From the NCBI GenBank assembly GCA_910584595.1, contig CAJUBQ010000009.1, positions 20,134 to 84,133 of the forward strand: a stretch of 64,000 nt of DNA, in the 5' to 3' direction. The notes under the pieces are model-generated. The model had not been told where the DNA came from. It saw nothing but the letters and a program-made list of their open reading frames with translations, and did not search any database. This DNA comes from an uncultured Eubacterium sp. (GTDB lineage: Bacteria > Bacillota > Clostridia > Lachnospirales > Lachnospiraceae). The position numbers and the translations under genes are program-made. The stretch's first letter is position 1. Each line of letters opens with the position of its first letter. This document shows, in pieces, positions 1-8,030 of the stretch.

Positions 1-10
1 AAAAAGTAGC

Positions 11-39
11 TTGTGTTTCAACGAAGTGTAATTTATAAT
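11..39 (+). promoter_or_regulatory. Candidate guaA promoter
   Basis: A perfect -10 box TATAAT lies at 34-39. It is preceded at exactly 17 bp by TTGTGT at 11-16, a weak -35 box matching 3 of 6 positions. This leaves a leader of about 100 nt before the guaA start codon. No purine-riboswitch core was recognised in that leader. The assignment is by sequence only. Confidence 0.45.
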
Positions 40-144
40 GAATAAAAAGTGTTGTGCAGGTTAAATGCTATCAATCCTGCAGACAGTATTGAAATGAAAG
101 TAAAAAAGCGCAAAATAAAAAAGTGCAAAAGAGAGGGGATAACA

Positions 145-1686
145 ATGAATCAGGAAAAGGTCATTGTGCTGGATTTTGGAGGTCAATACAATCAGTTGAT
201 CGCAAGACGTGTGCGGGAATGCAATGTTTACTGCGAAGTGCATCCTCACTATATTTCAGTGGAAGAAATCAGAAAAATGAATCCAAAAGGAATTATTTTT
301 ACAGGAGGGCCAAACAGCGCCTATTTGGAAGACTCTCCGACATGCAGTAAGGAAATCTTTGAAATGGGAATCCCGATTCTTGGAATCTGTTATGGTTCAC
401 AGCTCATGGCACATCTGCTTGGTGGAAGCGTAAAAACAGCGCCGGTCAGCGAGTATGGGAAAGCAGAAGTAACGATTGAATCAGAGAGCGAGTTGTTTGC
501 CGATGTATCAAAAAATACGGTGTGCTGGATGAGTCATACGGATTATATTGAGACCCCGCCGCAAGGCTTTCAGATTATTGGTCATACGTCAGCTTGTCCC
601 GTTGCTGCGATGGAATGCCCAAAACGTGGTTTATACGCAACACAATTTCATCCGGAAGTTATGCATACAGCAGAAGGTCAGAAAATGCTGTCCAATTTTG
701 TCTATCGCATTTGTGGCTGCAAAGGCGATTGGCAGATGGATTCCTTTGTAGAGAACACCATCAAAAGTATCCGTGAAAAAGTCGGAAGCGGAAAAGCGCT
801 CTGCGCACTGTCCGGCGGCGTGGATTCTTCCGTAGCAGCAGTAATTTTGGCAAAGGCCGTAGGAAAACAACTGACCTGTGTATTTGTAGATCACGGTCTT
901 TTGCGCAAAAATGAAGGAGATGAAGTAGAGGCCGTATTTGGGCCAAATGGGCCATACAATTTGAATTTTATCCGCGTAAACGCACAGGAGCGGTTTTATC
1001 AAAAATTATCAGGCATCACGGAACCTGAAGAAAAACGTAAAATTATCGGAGAAGAATTTATTCGTGTATTTGAAGAAGAGGCAAAAAAAATTGGAGCAGT
1101 GGATTTTCTTGTCCAGGGAACAATTTATCCGGATGTGATTGAATCCGGTCTTGGTAAGTCAGCAACGATTAAGTCACATCACAATGTAGGCGGCCTGCCC
1201 GATTATGTGGATTTTAAAGAAATCATAGAGCCTCTGCGTCTGCTGTTTAAGGATGAAGTAAGGCAGGCAGGACGTGAACTTGGCATACCGGAACATCTGG
1301 TCAGCCGCCAGCCATTTCCAGGGCCAGGGCTTGGCATTCGCATTATAGGAGAGGTGACAGCCGAGAAAGTGAAGATTGTACAGGATGCCGATGCGATTTA
1401 TCGGGAAGAAATTGCAAATGCAGGATTGGATAAGACAGTAAGCCAGTATTTTGCCGCGTTAACAAACATGAGATCGGTTGGAGTAATGGGAGACGAGCGG
1501 ACATACGATTATGCAGTGGCGCTACGTGCAGTGACGACAACAGACTTTATGACAGCAGAGTGTGCGGATATTCCGTTTGAGGTGCTGCAGAAGGTGATGA
1601 ATCGGATTGTAAATGAGGTGAAAGGGGTTAATCGGGTGGTGTATGATTTGAGTAGTAAGCCGCCGGGGACGATTGAGTTCGAATAG
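145..1686 (+). CDS. guaA: GMP synthase (glutamine-hydrolysing)
   Basis: This enzyme converts XMP to GMP using ATP and glutamine, the last step of guanine nucleotide synthesis in the cytoplasm. The protein has 513 residues, the normal family length. The N-terminal class I amidotransferase has nucleophile Cys82 in GICYGSQ, with His169 and Glu171 in FHPEV. The ATP-pyrophosphatase P-loop SGGVDS is at residues 223-228, followed by the C-terminal dimerisation domain ending in KPPGTIEFE. The ATG at 145 is chosen because it has the ribosome site GAGAGGGG 7 nt upstream and gives the usual N-terminus; an in-frame upstream codon at 49 has neither. Its last codons form the attachment site used by the downstream mobile elements, so integration keeps the enzyme intact. 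Confidence 0.97.
   Translation: MNQEKVIVLDFGGQYNQLIARRVRECNVYCEVHPHYISVEEIRKMNPKGIIFTGGPNSAYLEDSPTCSKEIFEMGIPILGICYGSQLMAHLLGGSVKTAPVSEYGKAEVTIESESELFADVSKNTVCWMSHTDYIETPPQGFQIIGHTSACPVAAMECPKRGLYATQFHPEVMHTAEGQKMLSNFVYRICGCKGDWQMDSFVENTIKSIREKVGSGKALCALSGGVDSSVAAVILAKAVGKQLTCVFVDHGLLRKNEGDEVEAVFGPNGPYNLNFIRVNAQERFYQKLSGITEPEEKRKIIGEEFIRVFEEEAKKIGAVDFLVQGTIYPDVIESGLGKSATIKSHHNVGGLPDYVDFKEIIEPLRLLFKDEVRQAGRELGIPEHLVSRQPFPGPGLGIRIIGEVTAEKVKIVQDADAIYREEIANAGLDKTVSQYFAALTNMRSVGVMGDERTYDYAVALRAVTTTDFMTAECADIPFEVLQKVMNRIVNEVKGVNRVVYDLSSKPPGTIEFE
1659..1686 (+). other. attL: guaA 3' end with integration core
   Basis: The last 28 bp or so of guaA pair with a second copy at 60936-60963. Both copies share GTAAGCC, a 9-bp variable middle, and the 12-bp identity GATTGAGTTCGA that overlaps the guaA stop region. 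The leftward integrase gene lies directly downstream. This fits a tyrosine-integrase attachment site at the 3' end of a housekeeping gene. The exact crossover point cannot be read from the sequence. Confidence 0.75.
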
Positions 1687-1695
1687 CGGACATTT

Positions 1696-1737
1696 GGACT
1701 GGAAATCCTGATTTTATAGGGTTTTTCAGTCCTTTTT
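1696..1737 (+). terminator. Rho-independent terminator after guaA
   Basis: An imperfect inverted repeat begins GGACTG at 1696 and closes with CAGTCC at 1727-1732. It is followed directly by a run of T residues. It lies just outside the guaA attachment core, so the inserted element may have supplied the terminator. Confidence 0.7.
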
Positions 1738-1808
1738 CTGTCTCCGTGAGATTGATATGAGATGGAAAAAATAAGTCCTTTCCACATATTCCACAGAACC
1801 GGAAATTG

Positions 1809-1837
1809 TTGTAAAATGTCAAAAGGTGTGCTACAAT
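1809..1837 (+). promoter_or_regulatory. Promoter of small toxin mRNA
   Basis: TTGTAA at 1809-1814 and TACAAT at 1832-1837 are separated by 17 bp. This predicts a transcript with a leader of about 100 nt. CCCTCC at 1893-1898 in that leader is an exact complement of the ribosome site GGAGGG at 1933-1938, so the leader can fold to hide the start, as is typical of type I toxin mRNAs. Confidence 0.5.
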
Positions 1838-1946
1838 GCATTCAGGTGCTGCCAGGATGGCAGGCGGTTAGCCCTCTCCGGAGGGACTGTGACCCTCCGT
1901 TTACATAGAAACCTGAAAGGGAATCTGGGAAAGGAGGGCAGAACGG

Positions 1947-2051
1947 ATGTTGACATTGGAAGGACTTATTGCAGTGCTGGGTTTCGGCCTGACCTGCTTC
2001 GGACTTGGATATGCCATCGGAAGCGATGATAGAAAGAATTCACAAAAATAG
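1947..2051 (+). CDS. Small holin-like hydrophobic toxin (type I toxin-antitoxin candidate)
   Basis: The 34-residue peptide starts MLTLEGLIAVLGFG, continues through one hydrophobic membrane segment (about residues 3-25) and ends with a short charged tail, SDDRKNSQK. This layout matches the short peptides usually annotated as putative holin-like toxin in the TxpA/BsrG class. Their translation is normally blocked by an antisense RNA. AAAGGAGGG sits 8 nt before the ATG, and the leader contains a sequence able to sequester it. A strong terminator overlaps the stop. No antisense promoter could be assigned with confidence. Its place beside the attachment site suggests a role in stabilising the prophage, which is inference. 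Confidence 0.65.
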   Translation: MLTLEGLIAVLGFGLTCFGLGYAIGSDDRKNSQK

Positions 2052-2085
2052 CCGCCCCGGTCTGACAAACTAAGCGGCTATTTTT
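2044..2085 (+). terminator. Strong terminator of toxin gene
   Basis: A 12-bp perfect stem has arms at 2044-2055 and 2074-2085 (core AATAGCCGC/GCGGCTATT) and an A tract on one side with a T tract on the other. It can work in both directions and also serves the end of the leftward integrase transcript. Confidence 0.85.
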
Positions 2086-2159
2086 ACTTATTATGTTGGG
2101 CTAGCCGTCTGTCGGCAGCACTGCTTCTATGTATAATATAACATGATACAGATATGATT

Positions 2160-3254
2160 TCAAGCATTTTCTTCATCCGGCCTGCGCAGCTTATTCAATG
2201 CCCCAGCCAGTTTCGTATCTTTTTCTGGGTACAAATGCGAATAAGTATCCAGTGTGGTTTTGGCAGATTCGTGTCCAAGCCTTTCTGAAATTTCCAAAAT
2301 ATCAAAACCCATATCAATCAGCATACTGGCGTGTGAATGCCTGAGGTCATGCACACGTATGTTTGGCAAGCCTGTTTTTTCAGCAACCCGTTTGATCTCC
2401 TTTTCCAGTGCGGATTTTGTAAAATAAAAGATCCGGTCGTCTTTTCCGATCCCTCCAAGTTTTGAAATATAATCGAAAATATCATCATAAAGAAAATCTG
2501 GTATGGCGATACTCCGGTTGCTTTTCGCTGTTTTTGGGATCAGGATTAGCTCCTCGCCTTTTACTTTGGCATAGTTCTTATTAATGGAAATGCGCTTGTC
2601 CGGCAGTATGTCAGCAGGCGTAAGCGCCAGGAGCTCGCCGGACCGCATTCCCGTGTAGAACAGCATATCAAAAGCCAGCTTTGTTGCGGATTTCCGGATG
2701 TTTTTGGAGAATGCCTCATACTGCTCCCGCGTCCAGTATTTCATTTCACCTGCTTTGCTCTTTCCGATGCTTCCGGCTGCCCTGCAGGGATTTGCTGAAA
2801 GGTTATAATGCGTTACGGCATAGTTCAGTATTGCGGAAAGCTGGTTATTCACGGTCTTTAAATATGTTTGGGAATATGGCTTTCCATTCTCATCCCGGAA
2901 AGATATCAGCTCGTTCTGCCATTTCCGGACTCTTATGGTGTCAATGTCGCACACTTTGAGCCTGGAAAAGTAAGGGAGCAGTTTGCTGTCTATGATATTC
3001 CGCTTGTTGTCCATAGTAGTAGGCTTTAGGCGGTGCGACATATCCTCCATATAAATTTCCACAAGGGAAGAAAAGAGTATGTCGCTTGTGGCGTTCTGCT
3101 GGTCCAGGACAGAACGCTCGTATTCTTTTGCTTCACGCTGCGTCTTAAAGCCACGCTTGCATGTGTGCCGGTATTTGCCGGTCCAGTCGGTGTAGTTGAA
3201 AGCGGCATACCACATGGTTTTGCCGTTTTTTAGGGTGTATTTGTAAGCGGGCAT
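2160..3254 (-). CDS. Prophage tyrosine integrase
   Basis: Site-specific recombinase that inserts and excises the element at the guaA 3' end. From the preferred start it has 364 residues: an N-terminal arm-type DNA-binding region with aromatic-rich repeats, a SAM-like core-binding domain, and a catalytic domain. Catalytic residues are Arg204 (TGMRSGE), His302 and Arg305 (HDLRH), His328 (LGHE) and Tyr338 (DTYSHLYP). The ATG at 3254 has GAGAGG just upstream and aligns with the start of the second integrase in this window; an ATG at 3272 is also in frame but has no ribosome site. The gene reads toward guaA, the usual orientation for an integrase next to its att site. Confidence 0.95.
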   Translation of the reverse strand: MPAYKYTLKNGKTMWYAAFNYTDWTGKYRHTCKRGFKTQREAKEYERSVLDQQNATSDILFSSLVEIYMEDMSHRLKPTTMDNKRNIIDSKLLPYFSRLKVCDIDTIRVRKWQNELISFRDENGKPYSQTYLKTVNNQLSAILNYAVTHYNLSANPCRAAGSIGKSKAGEMKYWTREQYEAFSKNIRKSATKLAFDMLFYTGMRSGELLALTPADILPDKRISINKNYAKVKGEELILIPKTAKSNRSIAIPDFLYDDIFDYISKLGGIGKDDRIFYFTKSALEKEIKRVAEKTGLPNIRVHDLRHSHASMLIDMGFDILEISERLGHESAKTTLDTYSHLYPEKDTKLAGALNKLRRPDEENA

Positions 3255-3284
3255 AGTCCTCTCTCTTTTCATTATCAGCTTGAT

Positions 3285-3593
3285 TTACAGATCAAGGAGC
3301 TGCATCAGGAGCAGGGCTCCTGTTTTGATTCCGCTTTCAAAATAACTGCGGTTTGATTCACATATGCTGTCAAGCAGTTCTCCGGCATGGTTTTCAACGA
3401 TAGGCACGGTATCGCATCTGCTGCTAAGCCCCTGGTTTATGATATATTCTGTATAGGCTTTTATTTCTTTTATAATATTCTTTTCGCATTCCATTAAGAA
3501 AGGCGGCCCTGGTTTTTGCATATCGTCTAATAGATATCCGCTGATTCTATCTAAACTGGTTTTGTCATATAATTCATGTCTGCCTGCGGCCAT
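3285..3593 (-). CDS. Conserved hypothetical protein beside integrase
   Basis: The 102-residue protein is predicted soluble and mostly helical, and I do not recognise it. A good ribosome site, AAAGGAGGG, lies 8 nt before the ATG. It sits between the integrase and the nuclease-domain gene on the same strand, with gaps of 17-30 bp, so it is probably in the leftward lysogeny operon. Its single cysteines (Cys36, Cys59, Cys77) form no zinc motif. Confidence 0.75.
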   Translation of the reverse strand: MAAGRHELYDKTSLDRISGYLLDDMQKPGPPFLMECEKNIIKEIKAYTEYIINQGLSSRCDTVPIVENHAGELLDSICESNRSYFESGIKTGALLLMQLLDL

Positions 3594-3610
3594 GCTGTTA
3601 TCCCTCCTTT

Positions 3611-4762
3611 TTATCTTCCTATTTCAATTTTTTTCAAATCTGTTCGAGGCCCCTTTTTTAATTGTATTCTGTATGGGTCAGGCATTTCATATGCACCCCA
3701 TTTTGTAAGCAGGCGCTCCTGGTTTTTAGGCTTTTGTGGTTCTGTATAGCGCCTGGCAGCGGCCGTAATTTCGGAGGCATAATTCTGTATGTCTGATACG
3801 TTTTCGATAGGGTGCCGCCTCTCTTTTTTATTTCCATCCGGCAAGATAAGCGTTTTCTGTGCAGAATAAAGGTTAATGCGGCAGATCCATTTACGCGTAT
3901 TGTTTTTGTACAGGATTGCCAGGTAGGAGCCTGTCTGCTTGTGGTATATGTCTTCCGGGCTGACAGCCGGCCTGAGTATGTCCTTGACCAGTGTAACGGA
4001 TTCCCATTCTTCTTCTGTGGAAATGCGGGCATCATCTGCAGGGGTGGCAGCAGCGCTTTCGAGGGCAAACTTTATCCTGTCATTCACCGTTTCACTGATA
4101 TATTCCTTTATGGCGCTTTTTAGGATAGGCCTGAATTTTTCAATAACAGCCTGGGTTTTCGCGCCTTTATAAAAAGGCTGGAGGAACAGCTTTACAAAGT
4201 CATTGGAGGGGCTGTCCATCTGCTGGCTGATTGATTTTTTGAAAAGAGTGTTGTATTTGAGGACAGACGCTGTGTCCAGTATTTCTTCAACATCCAAATA
4301 TTTTTTATGGAATTTTTCTATTTGCGGTATCTGGCTGTCCCTAATTTCTGAAAGGCGAAATTCCATAAACGGGTCTTTATCCATTTTGTTCGGCTCGTCA
4401 AGGTCGGTATAAAATTTATAATGGATGCCGTTTGTCAGTATTGCAAATTTAGCCTGCGTTGTAACAAAATAGCGGAAAAGCTGGGAACTGTGCCTGTCCA
4501 GCTTTTTGCTGACGGCCTTTGCTTCTATCAGTATGACTGGCTGCCCGCTGCGCAGGATGGCATAATCTACTTTTTCGCCTTTTTTAATCCCTACATCTGC
4601 TGTGAATTCCGGGCAGAACTCAGAAGGGTTAAAAACGTCATAACCCAGCAGTTGGAAGAATGGCAGGATCAGGGACATTTTTGTTGCTTCTTCTGTTGTA
4701 ATCTGGTTTTCAATGCCGGCAAGGCGTTCTGCCAGCTTTTTCATATCTTCTGCAAACCCCAT
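3611..4762 (-). CDS. HsdR-N-like restriction nuclease domain protein
   Basis: The 383-residue protein begins with the domain found at the start of type I restriction HsdR subunits. The PD-(D/E)xK core is visible as Asp66 (KVDYAI), Glu80 and Lys82 (VILIEAKA). The rest lacks any helicase motif, so this is a stand-alone nuclease-type protein rather than a full HsdR. No HsdM or HsdS gene is nearby. It is expressed leftward with the lysogeny genes, which suggests a host-benefit or exclusion role in the lysogen; that role is inference. Related proteins occur as single genes in Firmicute prophages. Confidence 0.75.
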   Translation of the reverse strand: MGFAEDMKKLAERLAGIENQITTEEATKMSLILPFFQLLGYDVFNPSEFCPEFTADVGIKKGEKVDYAILRSGQPVILIEAKAVSKKLDRHSSQLFRYFVTTQAKFAILTNGIHYKFYTDLDEPNKMDKDPFMEFRLSEIRDSQIPQIEKFHKKYLDVEEILDTASVLKYNTLFKKSISQQMDSPSNDFVKLFLQPFYKGAKTQAVIEKFRPILKSAIKEYISETVNDRIKFALESAAATPADDARISTEEEWESVTLVKDILRPAVSPEDIYHKQTGSYLAILYKNNTRKWICRINLYSAQKTLILPDGNKKERRHPIENVSDIQNYASEITAAARRYTEPQKPKNQERLLTKWGAYEMPDPYRIQLKKGPRTDLKKIEIGR

Positions 4763-4849
4763 AATGGACTCCCCTTTTCATATCTGTATTTTCATCTGGT
4801 AGAAGGAACTGACGTTATACTGCCAGATTCGACATTCGTGCTATTTTTT

Positions 4850-5536
4850 TTAAACTGCTATTGTGCCGCCTCCGGTACCACTCGAAGGCTGGGATTTTCC
4901 CTGGCTGTCAAGATATTTTTCATCTGCTGCAACAGATGAATATTCTTTTTCTAATTCAAAACATTTTCCGAGTATAATACCACGGTCTTTTCGTTTTTCT
5001 AACGAACAAAATGATTCCAGCAATTCCATTACTTCTTCTGGAAACCTGTGATAATACCTGAGAATAAGTTCTTCATCAGAATGTATTCGTTCTCGCTTTG
5101 AGTAATCAAGCAGGTAATCTATTGAAACATCTAACACTGTGGCAATTCGTATAAGTTCCTCGGCAACTGGCTGCGAATTGCCATACCATAGCGCATCTAA
5201 ACGTGTTTTTTCAATGCATGACTTTTCAAGCATATCCTCATAAGAAATTTTTTTTGCATTGGATATTTTCCGAATAGACCAGTTGGCATCACCTTCCTCG
5301 TAAAAGTAATTGTAGCAATCATTTGTATCAGAATTAGATTTTTTTAATCCCAAAAGATAATCTGTAGACACATTAAAGTAGCTAGCATATCTTTTGAGCG
5401 TATCAATATTTGGCTCTACAGTGCCTGCTTCATATTTAGAGATATTAGATTTTGACACTCCAAGTATTTCCGACATTTGTTTTTGAGTTAGGTGTTCGGT
5501 TTCTCGTAAAGTTTTTAAAATATTTCCAAAATCCAT
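4850..5536 (-). CDS. Prophage repressor, double XRE-type HTH
   Basis: The 228-residue protein has a clear N-terminal helix-turn-helix (residues about 6-60; LTQKQMSEILGVSKSNISKY) and a second, more divergent XRE-like domain at about 88-145. The C-terminus is helical with a Gly/Ser tail. It contains no obvious LexA-type Ser/Lys autocleavage motif, so induction may use another route. It is divergent from the Cro-like gene at 5681 and is separated from it by four copies of a palindromic operator. It is most likely the master lysogeny repressor. Confidence 0.85.
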   Translation of the reverse strand: MDFGNILKTLRETEHLTQKQMSEILGVSKSNISKYEAGTVEPNIDTLKRYASYFNVSTDYLLGLKKSNSDTNDCYNYFYEEGDANWSIRKISNAKKISYEDMLEKSCIEKTRLDALWYGNSQPVAEELIRIATVLDVSIDYLLDYSKRERIHSDEELILRYYHRFPEEVMELLESFCSLEKRKDRGIILGKCFELEKEYSSVAADEKYLDSQGKSQPSSGTGGGTIAV

Positions 5537-5553
5537 TAGCCACCTCCATTTAT

Positions 5554-5582
5554 ATTATAGAGTTTCATAAAATGAAATTCAA
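5554..5582 (-). promoter_or_regulatory. Repressor promoter with operator in spacer
   Basis: Read leftward, TTGAAT (5582-5577) and TATAAT (5559-5554) are 17 bp apart. Operator O1, TTTCATAAAATGAAA at 5563-5577, fills the space between them, which suggests autoregulation of the repressor. Confidence 0.55.
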
Positions 5583-5664
5583 TAATGTTTCAAAAATTGA
5601 AAAAAATGCTTGACAAATTCAAAAATTGAAATTATTATAAAAACATAAAGTTCAAAAATTGAAA
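5563..5664. promoter_or_regulatory. Lysogeny switch operators O1-O4
   Basis: Four related palindromes lie between the divergent regulators. O1 is TTTCATAAAATGAAA at 5563-5577 and O2 is TTTCAAAAATTGAAA at 5588-5602. O3 (5618-5630) and O4 (5651-5663) have the core TTCAAAAATTGAA. O1 lies in the leftward promoter spacer and O3 in the rightward promoter spacer. O4 is just before the ribosome site of the Cro-like gene. The repeats are directly visible; binding by the adjacent XRE proteins is inference. Confidence 0.8.
5610..5638 (+). promoter_or_regulatory. Rightward early promoter
   Basis: A perfect -35 box TTGACA at 5610-5615 and TATTAT at 5633-5638 are 17 bp apart. Operator O3 lies between them. 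It would drive the early operon starting with the Cro-like gene. Confidence 0.75.
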
Positions 5665-5680
5665 CGAAAGGAGGTATACG

Positions 5681-5899
5681 ATGCCGCCACTCAAAATAAA
5701 GAGTTACAGAGAATCTGTTGGCATGAAGCAAGAAGAATTTGCTGCAATAATTAATGTTTCAAAGGTTAATTACAGCAAAAAGGAAAATGGGAAAGTTAAA
5801 TTTTCATTGAATGAGGCATATATGATTTCCCGTTATTTTAAACAACCAATTGAAGTTATTTTTGGTAAAAACGAAGTTTCAACTGATGAACCATCTTAA
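5681..5899 (+). CDS. Cro-like XRE transcriptional regulator
   Basis: A 72-residue single-domain helix-turn-helix protein (MKQEEFAAIINVSKVNYSKK is the HTH core). It is the first gene of the rightward early operon, directly behind operators O3 and O4, with AAAGGAGG 8 nt before the ATG. Position and size fit a Cro-type antagonist of the divergent repressor. Confidence 0.8.
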   Translation: MPPLKIKSYRESVGMKQEEFAAIINVSKVNYSKKENGKVKFSLNEAYMISRYFKQPIEVIFGKNEVSTDEPS

Positions 5900-5931
5900 A
5901 TTCATTATAAGAAAGAGAGGTGAAAAAGAAA

Positions 5932-6405
5932 ATGGCAAATATAACGGCAGAAACTAGTTCTAACATTTTTTTTAAAGCCCGTTGCACGGCATCAACACAC
6001 AATGAGCGGTTAAGCAGCCGTGAAGGCGCTGCGGATTTTTTATCAATAGATCGCGGACGTTTATATCGGATAGAAAAAGGAGTTGCGAATCCTTATCCAG
6101 AAGAAGTCCATCTGATGGCTGATTTGTACAACGCTCCAGAACTTAGAAATTATTACTGTACCGAAATCTGTCCATTGGGATGTGATATGCCAAAAGTTGG
6201 AGCAGTGGATTTGGACCGCATAACGGTCAGGGCATTATCATCATTTAAAAAGATTAGCCAGACAGAAAAAATTTTACTGGATATTACAGAAGATGGCGTT
6301 ATTTCGGATGACGAAAGGCCAGCCTTACAAAAGGTACTTGAGGATCTGGGAGAATTGGAAGCCATTGCTCAGAATCTGAAAGTCTGGGTTAAGAAAAATT
6401 TATAG
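5932..6405 (+). CDS. XRE-family early regulator
   Basis: The 157-residue protein has an N-terminal helix-turn-helix, seen in the segment SREGAADFLSIDRGRLYRIE, and a helical C-terminal region. Two cysteines lie close together in CTEICPLGC. It belongs to a group of prophage XRE proteins placed after Cro. The ATG at 5932 is preferred because GAGAGGTG lies 9 nt upstream; a GTG at 5920 overlaps that ribosome site. Confidence 0.7.
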   Translation: MANITAETSSNIFFKARCTASTHNERLSSREGAADFLSIDRGRLYRIEKGVANPYPEEVHLMADLYNAPELRNYYCTEICPLGCDMPKVGAVDLDRITVRALSSFKKISQTEKILLDITEDGVISDDERPALQKVLEDLGELEAIAQNLKVWVKKNL

Positions 6406-6417
6406 GGAGGCAAGGAT

Positions 6418-6849
6418 GTGTTTTTGGCACATAATTTGAAATTTTTGCGGGAGCAGATGGGCATTCGTCAGGGTGAGATGGCTAAAAAATTGGATATTAC
6501 ACAATCTGCAGTAGGAAATTGGGAAAGAAATCATAGAAAGCCCAATATAGAAATGATTGTCCGTTTGGCAGAATATTTTGGTGTATCGCTTGATGATTTA
6601 GTATTGAAAGACCTTGTGCCACCTACAGAAGTGTATACAAAGAATTTGCGATTTTTGCGCATAAAACATGGAATGACACAGGCAGACATGGCAAGGTTGC
6701 TTGGTTATAGAGGAAAGCAAGGTTATAACGCAATAGAAACTGGAAAGGCAAAGCCTGATGTGAATGATCTGGAGAAACTTGCAGATTATTTCGGCGTTTC
6801 ACTGGATCAGATTGTGAAGCATGATTTATCAAAGGAAGCGAATGCCTAA
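6418..6849 (+). CDS. Tandem double-HTH regulator
   Basis: The 143-residue protein has two complete XRE helix-turn-helix domains in series (residues about 4-62 and 72-136). Each ends in a similar stretch, EYFGVSLDDLV and DYFGVSLDQIV, indicating internal duplication. It starts with GTG, supported by AGGGAGG 7 nt upstream. Having two DNA-binding domains in one chain suggests it binds paired sites as a monomer. The target is unknown. Confidence 0.75.
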   Translation: MFLAHNLKFLREQMGIRQGEMAKKLDITQSAVGNWERNHRKPNIEMIVRLAEYFGVSLDDLVLKDLVPPTEVYTKNLRFLRIKHGMTQADMARLLGYRGKQGYNAIETGKAKPDVNDLEKLADYFGVSLDQIVKHDLSKEANA

Positions 6850-6871
6850 TGACAGGGAAAGGAGTAAATGA

Positions 6872-7129
6872 ATGGGATCTATCATGACAGCTCCAGGTGT
6901 AATTAAAAGGGCAACAAGGGTATTTGTTACACCGGAAGATGTATCAGCTCTTATGGGATGCCGTAGAAGCATGGCATATGAAATGATCAAAAAAATAAAT
7001 GATGATGCAAAGAAAAGAGGGAAACACGCTTTTCCATCAGGGAAAGCGAATAAATATTTGTTTTCAGAGTATTATGAAATTCCCATTGAAGATGTGGACA
7101 AAGTCATTGCAAGAGGACAGGAGGCGTGA
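6872..7129 (+). CDS. Excisionase/MerR-like small DNA-binding protein
   Basis: The 85-residue protein contains the pattern TPEDVSALMGCRRSMAYEMI, a winged-helix type DNA-binding segment seen in Firmicute excisionases and related phage regulators. The ATG at 6872 is taken because GGAG is 7 nt upstream; the ATG at 6868 leads to an early stop. It could be the excision factor for the integrase or an early regulator. Confidence 0.6.
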   Translation: MGSIMTAPGVIKRATRVFVTPEDVSALMGCRRSMAYEMIKKINDDAKKRGKHAFPSGKANKYLFSEYYEIPIEDVDKVIARGQEA

Positions 7130-7130
7130 A

Positions 7131-7304
7131 ATGGCATTTTACAATGTTTGCCCGAAATGCGGGGCACATCTTGACCCCAATGAAAAATGCGATTGTGAAA
7201 ACGTGTCAGAAAAAGAAAAGAAGGAAAGGGAGCATCTGCTGATGGTGGAAAAAGGCACAAACCAGCTTGCATTCCGCTGGCCTTCGGAAAGGGCAGGCGT
7301 ATGA
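7131..7304 (+). CDS. Small zinc-ribbon protein
   Basis: The 57-residue protein starts MAFYNVCPKCGAHLD and has the pairs CPKC and CDC, a compact metal-binding ribbon, followed by a charged helix. It starts 1 nt after the upstream stop and overlaps the next ATG by 4 nt, so it is translationally coupled within the early operon. Function unknown. Confidence 0.7.
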   Translation: MAFYNVCPKCGAHLDPNEKCDCENVSEKEKKEREHLLMVEKGTNQLAFRWPSERAGV

Positions 7305-7690
7305 GACAGAAAGCAGGATGTGCCAGGCAGGGGTTGTTAAAAAGAAAGGTGGCGCAGGCGGATGTATGCAAAGTGCGTAGAATGCTGTTTGTTGTGGAAT
7401 GTGAGTATATTTCAGAAAATTCCAGAGACAGGCTATATCTGTCCCAGGTGCAGGAAATCAGAAACCCGGCAGCCAGGCTGTTCCAGAAAAAAGCGGCGGT
7501 AGTGGCAGCAAAACTTATCCTGTCTGTTGCACTGACAGTCCCGGCAGCGTCATGCGCCGTCATAGCTGCGTACCTTGAAAGGGGATATATGGCGTATGGG
7601 GGAGAATACCTGTTTATACTTATGGTTTTCAGGGCTGTATACTGGGCGCTTGGCAAATTCCTGCCGGATGAAAATATGGACATATTTTGA
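7301..7690 (+). CDS. Putative small membrane protein
   Basis: The 129-residue protein starts at an ATG overlapping the preceding stop. Two hydrophobic segments, about residues 64-90 and 100-117, suggest two membrane helices with a basic N-terminal cytoplasmic part. I recognise no family. Its position is in the early operon before the recombination genes. Confidence 0.55.
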   Translation: MRQKAGCARQGLLKRKVAQADVCKVRRMLFVVECEYISENSRDRLYLSQVQEIRNPAARLFQKKAAVVAAKLILSVALTVPAASCAVIAAYLERGYMAYGGEYLFILMVFRAVYWALGKFLPDENMDIF

Positions 7691-7700
7691 GGAGGAGACT

Positions 7701-8009
7701 TTGGAAACATTCAAAAAAGAAATTGAAAGCCGGCTTGGTTTTGAAGTCGGAGACATGCAGATGAAAGAGTCCGTGCATCATGCGGAAAAGAAACTCGCTT
7801 CCATAATCTTGCGGTACGGGGATGCCGACGGCCGCAGGCGGGAGCCGGATTATCTTGCACAGCTTGTATGCGAGGACATTAAGGCTGGTATCTTTTCAAA
7901 AGCTACACTGTTAAGGGCAGCAAACATGCGCAGTATGGAAAAAGAGCGTCCGGCAGATTGCCGGGACACTCCCGTAAGCATTCATATTGTAGCATGGAAA
8001 TGCAAATAA
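7701..8009 (+). CDS. Hypothetical early protein (TTG start)
   Basis: The 102-residue protein from a TTG start is placed 5 nt after AGGAGG. An in-frame ATG at 7668 lies inside the previous gene and lacks a ribosome site. It is highly charged and helical with no recognised domain. It immediately precedes the putative recombination pair. Confidence 0.6.
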   Translation: METFKKEIESRLGFEVGDMQMKESVHHAEKKLASIILRYGDADGRRREPDYLAQLVCEDIKAGIFSKATLLRAANMRSMEKERPADCRDTPVSIHIVAWKCK

Positions 8010-8030
8010 ATCAATATGGAGGATTCAAAA

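Noticed and set aside
1..144. Possible purine riboswitch in the guaA leader
   Set aside because: The leader is short and the conserved purine aptamer core and paired loops were not found; only a promoter-like pair of boxes is visible.
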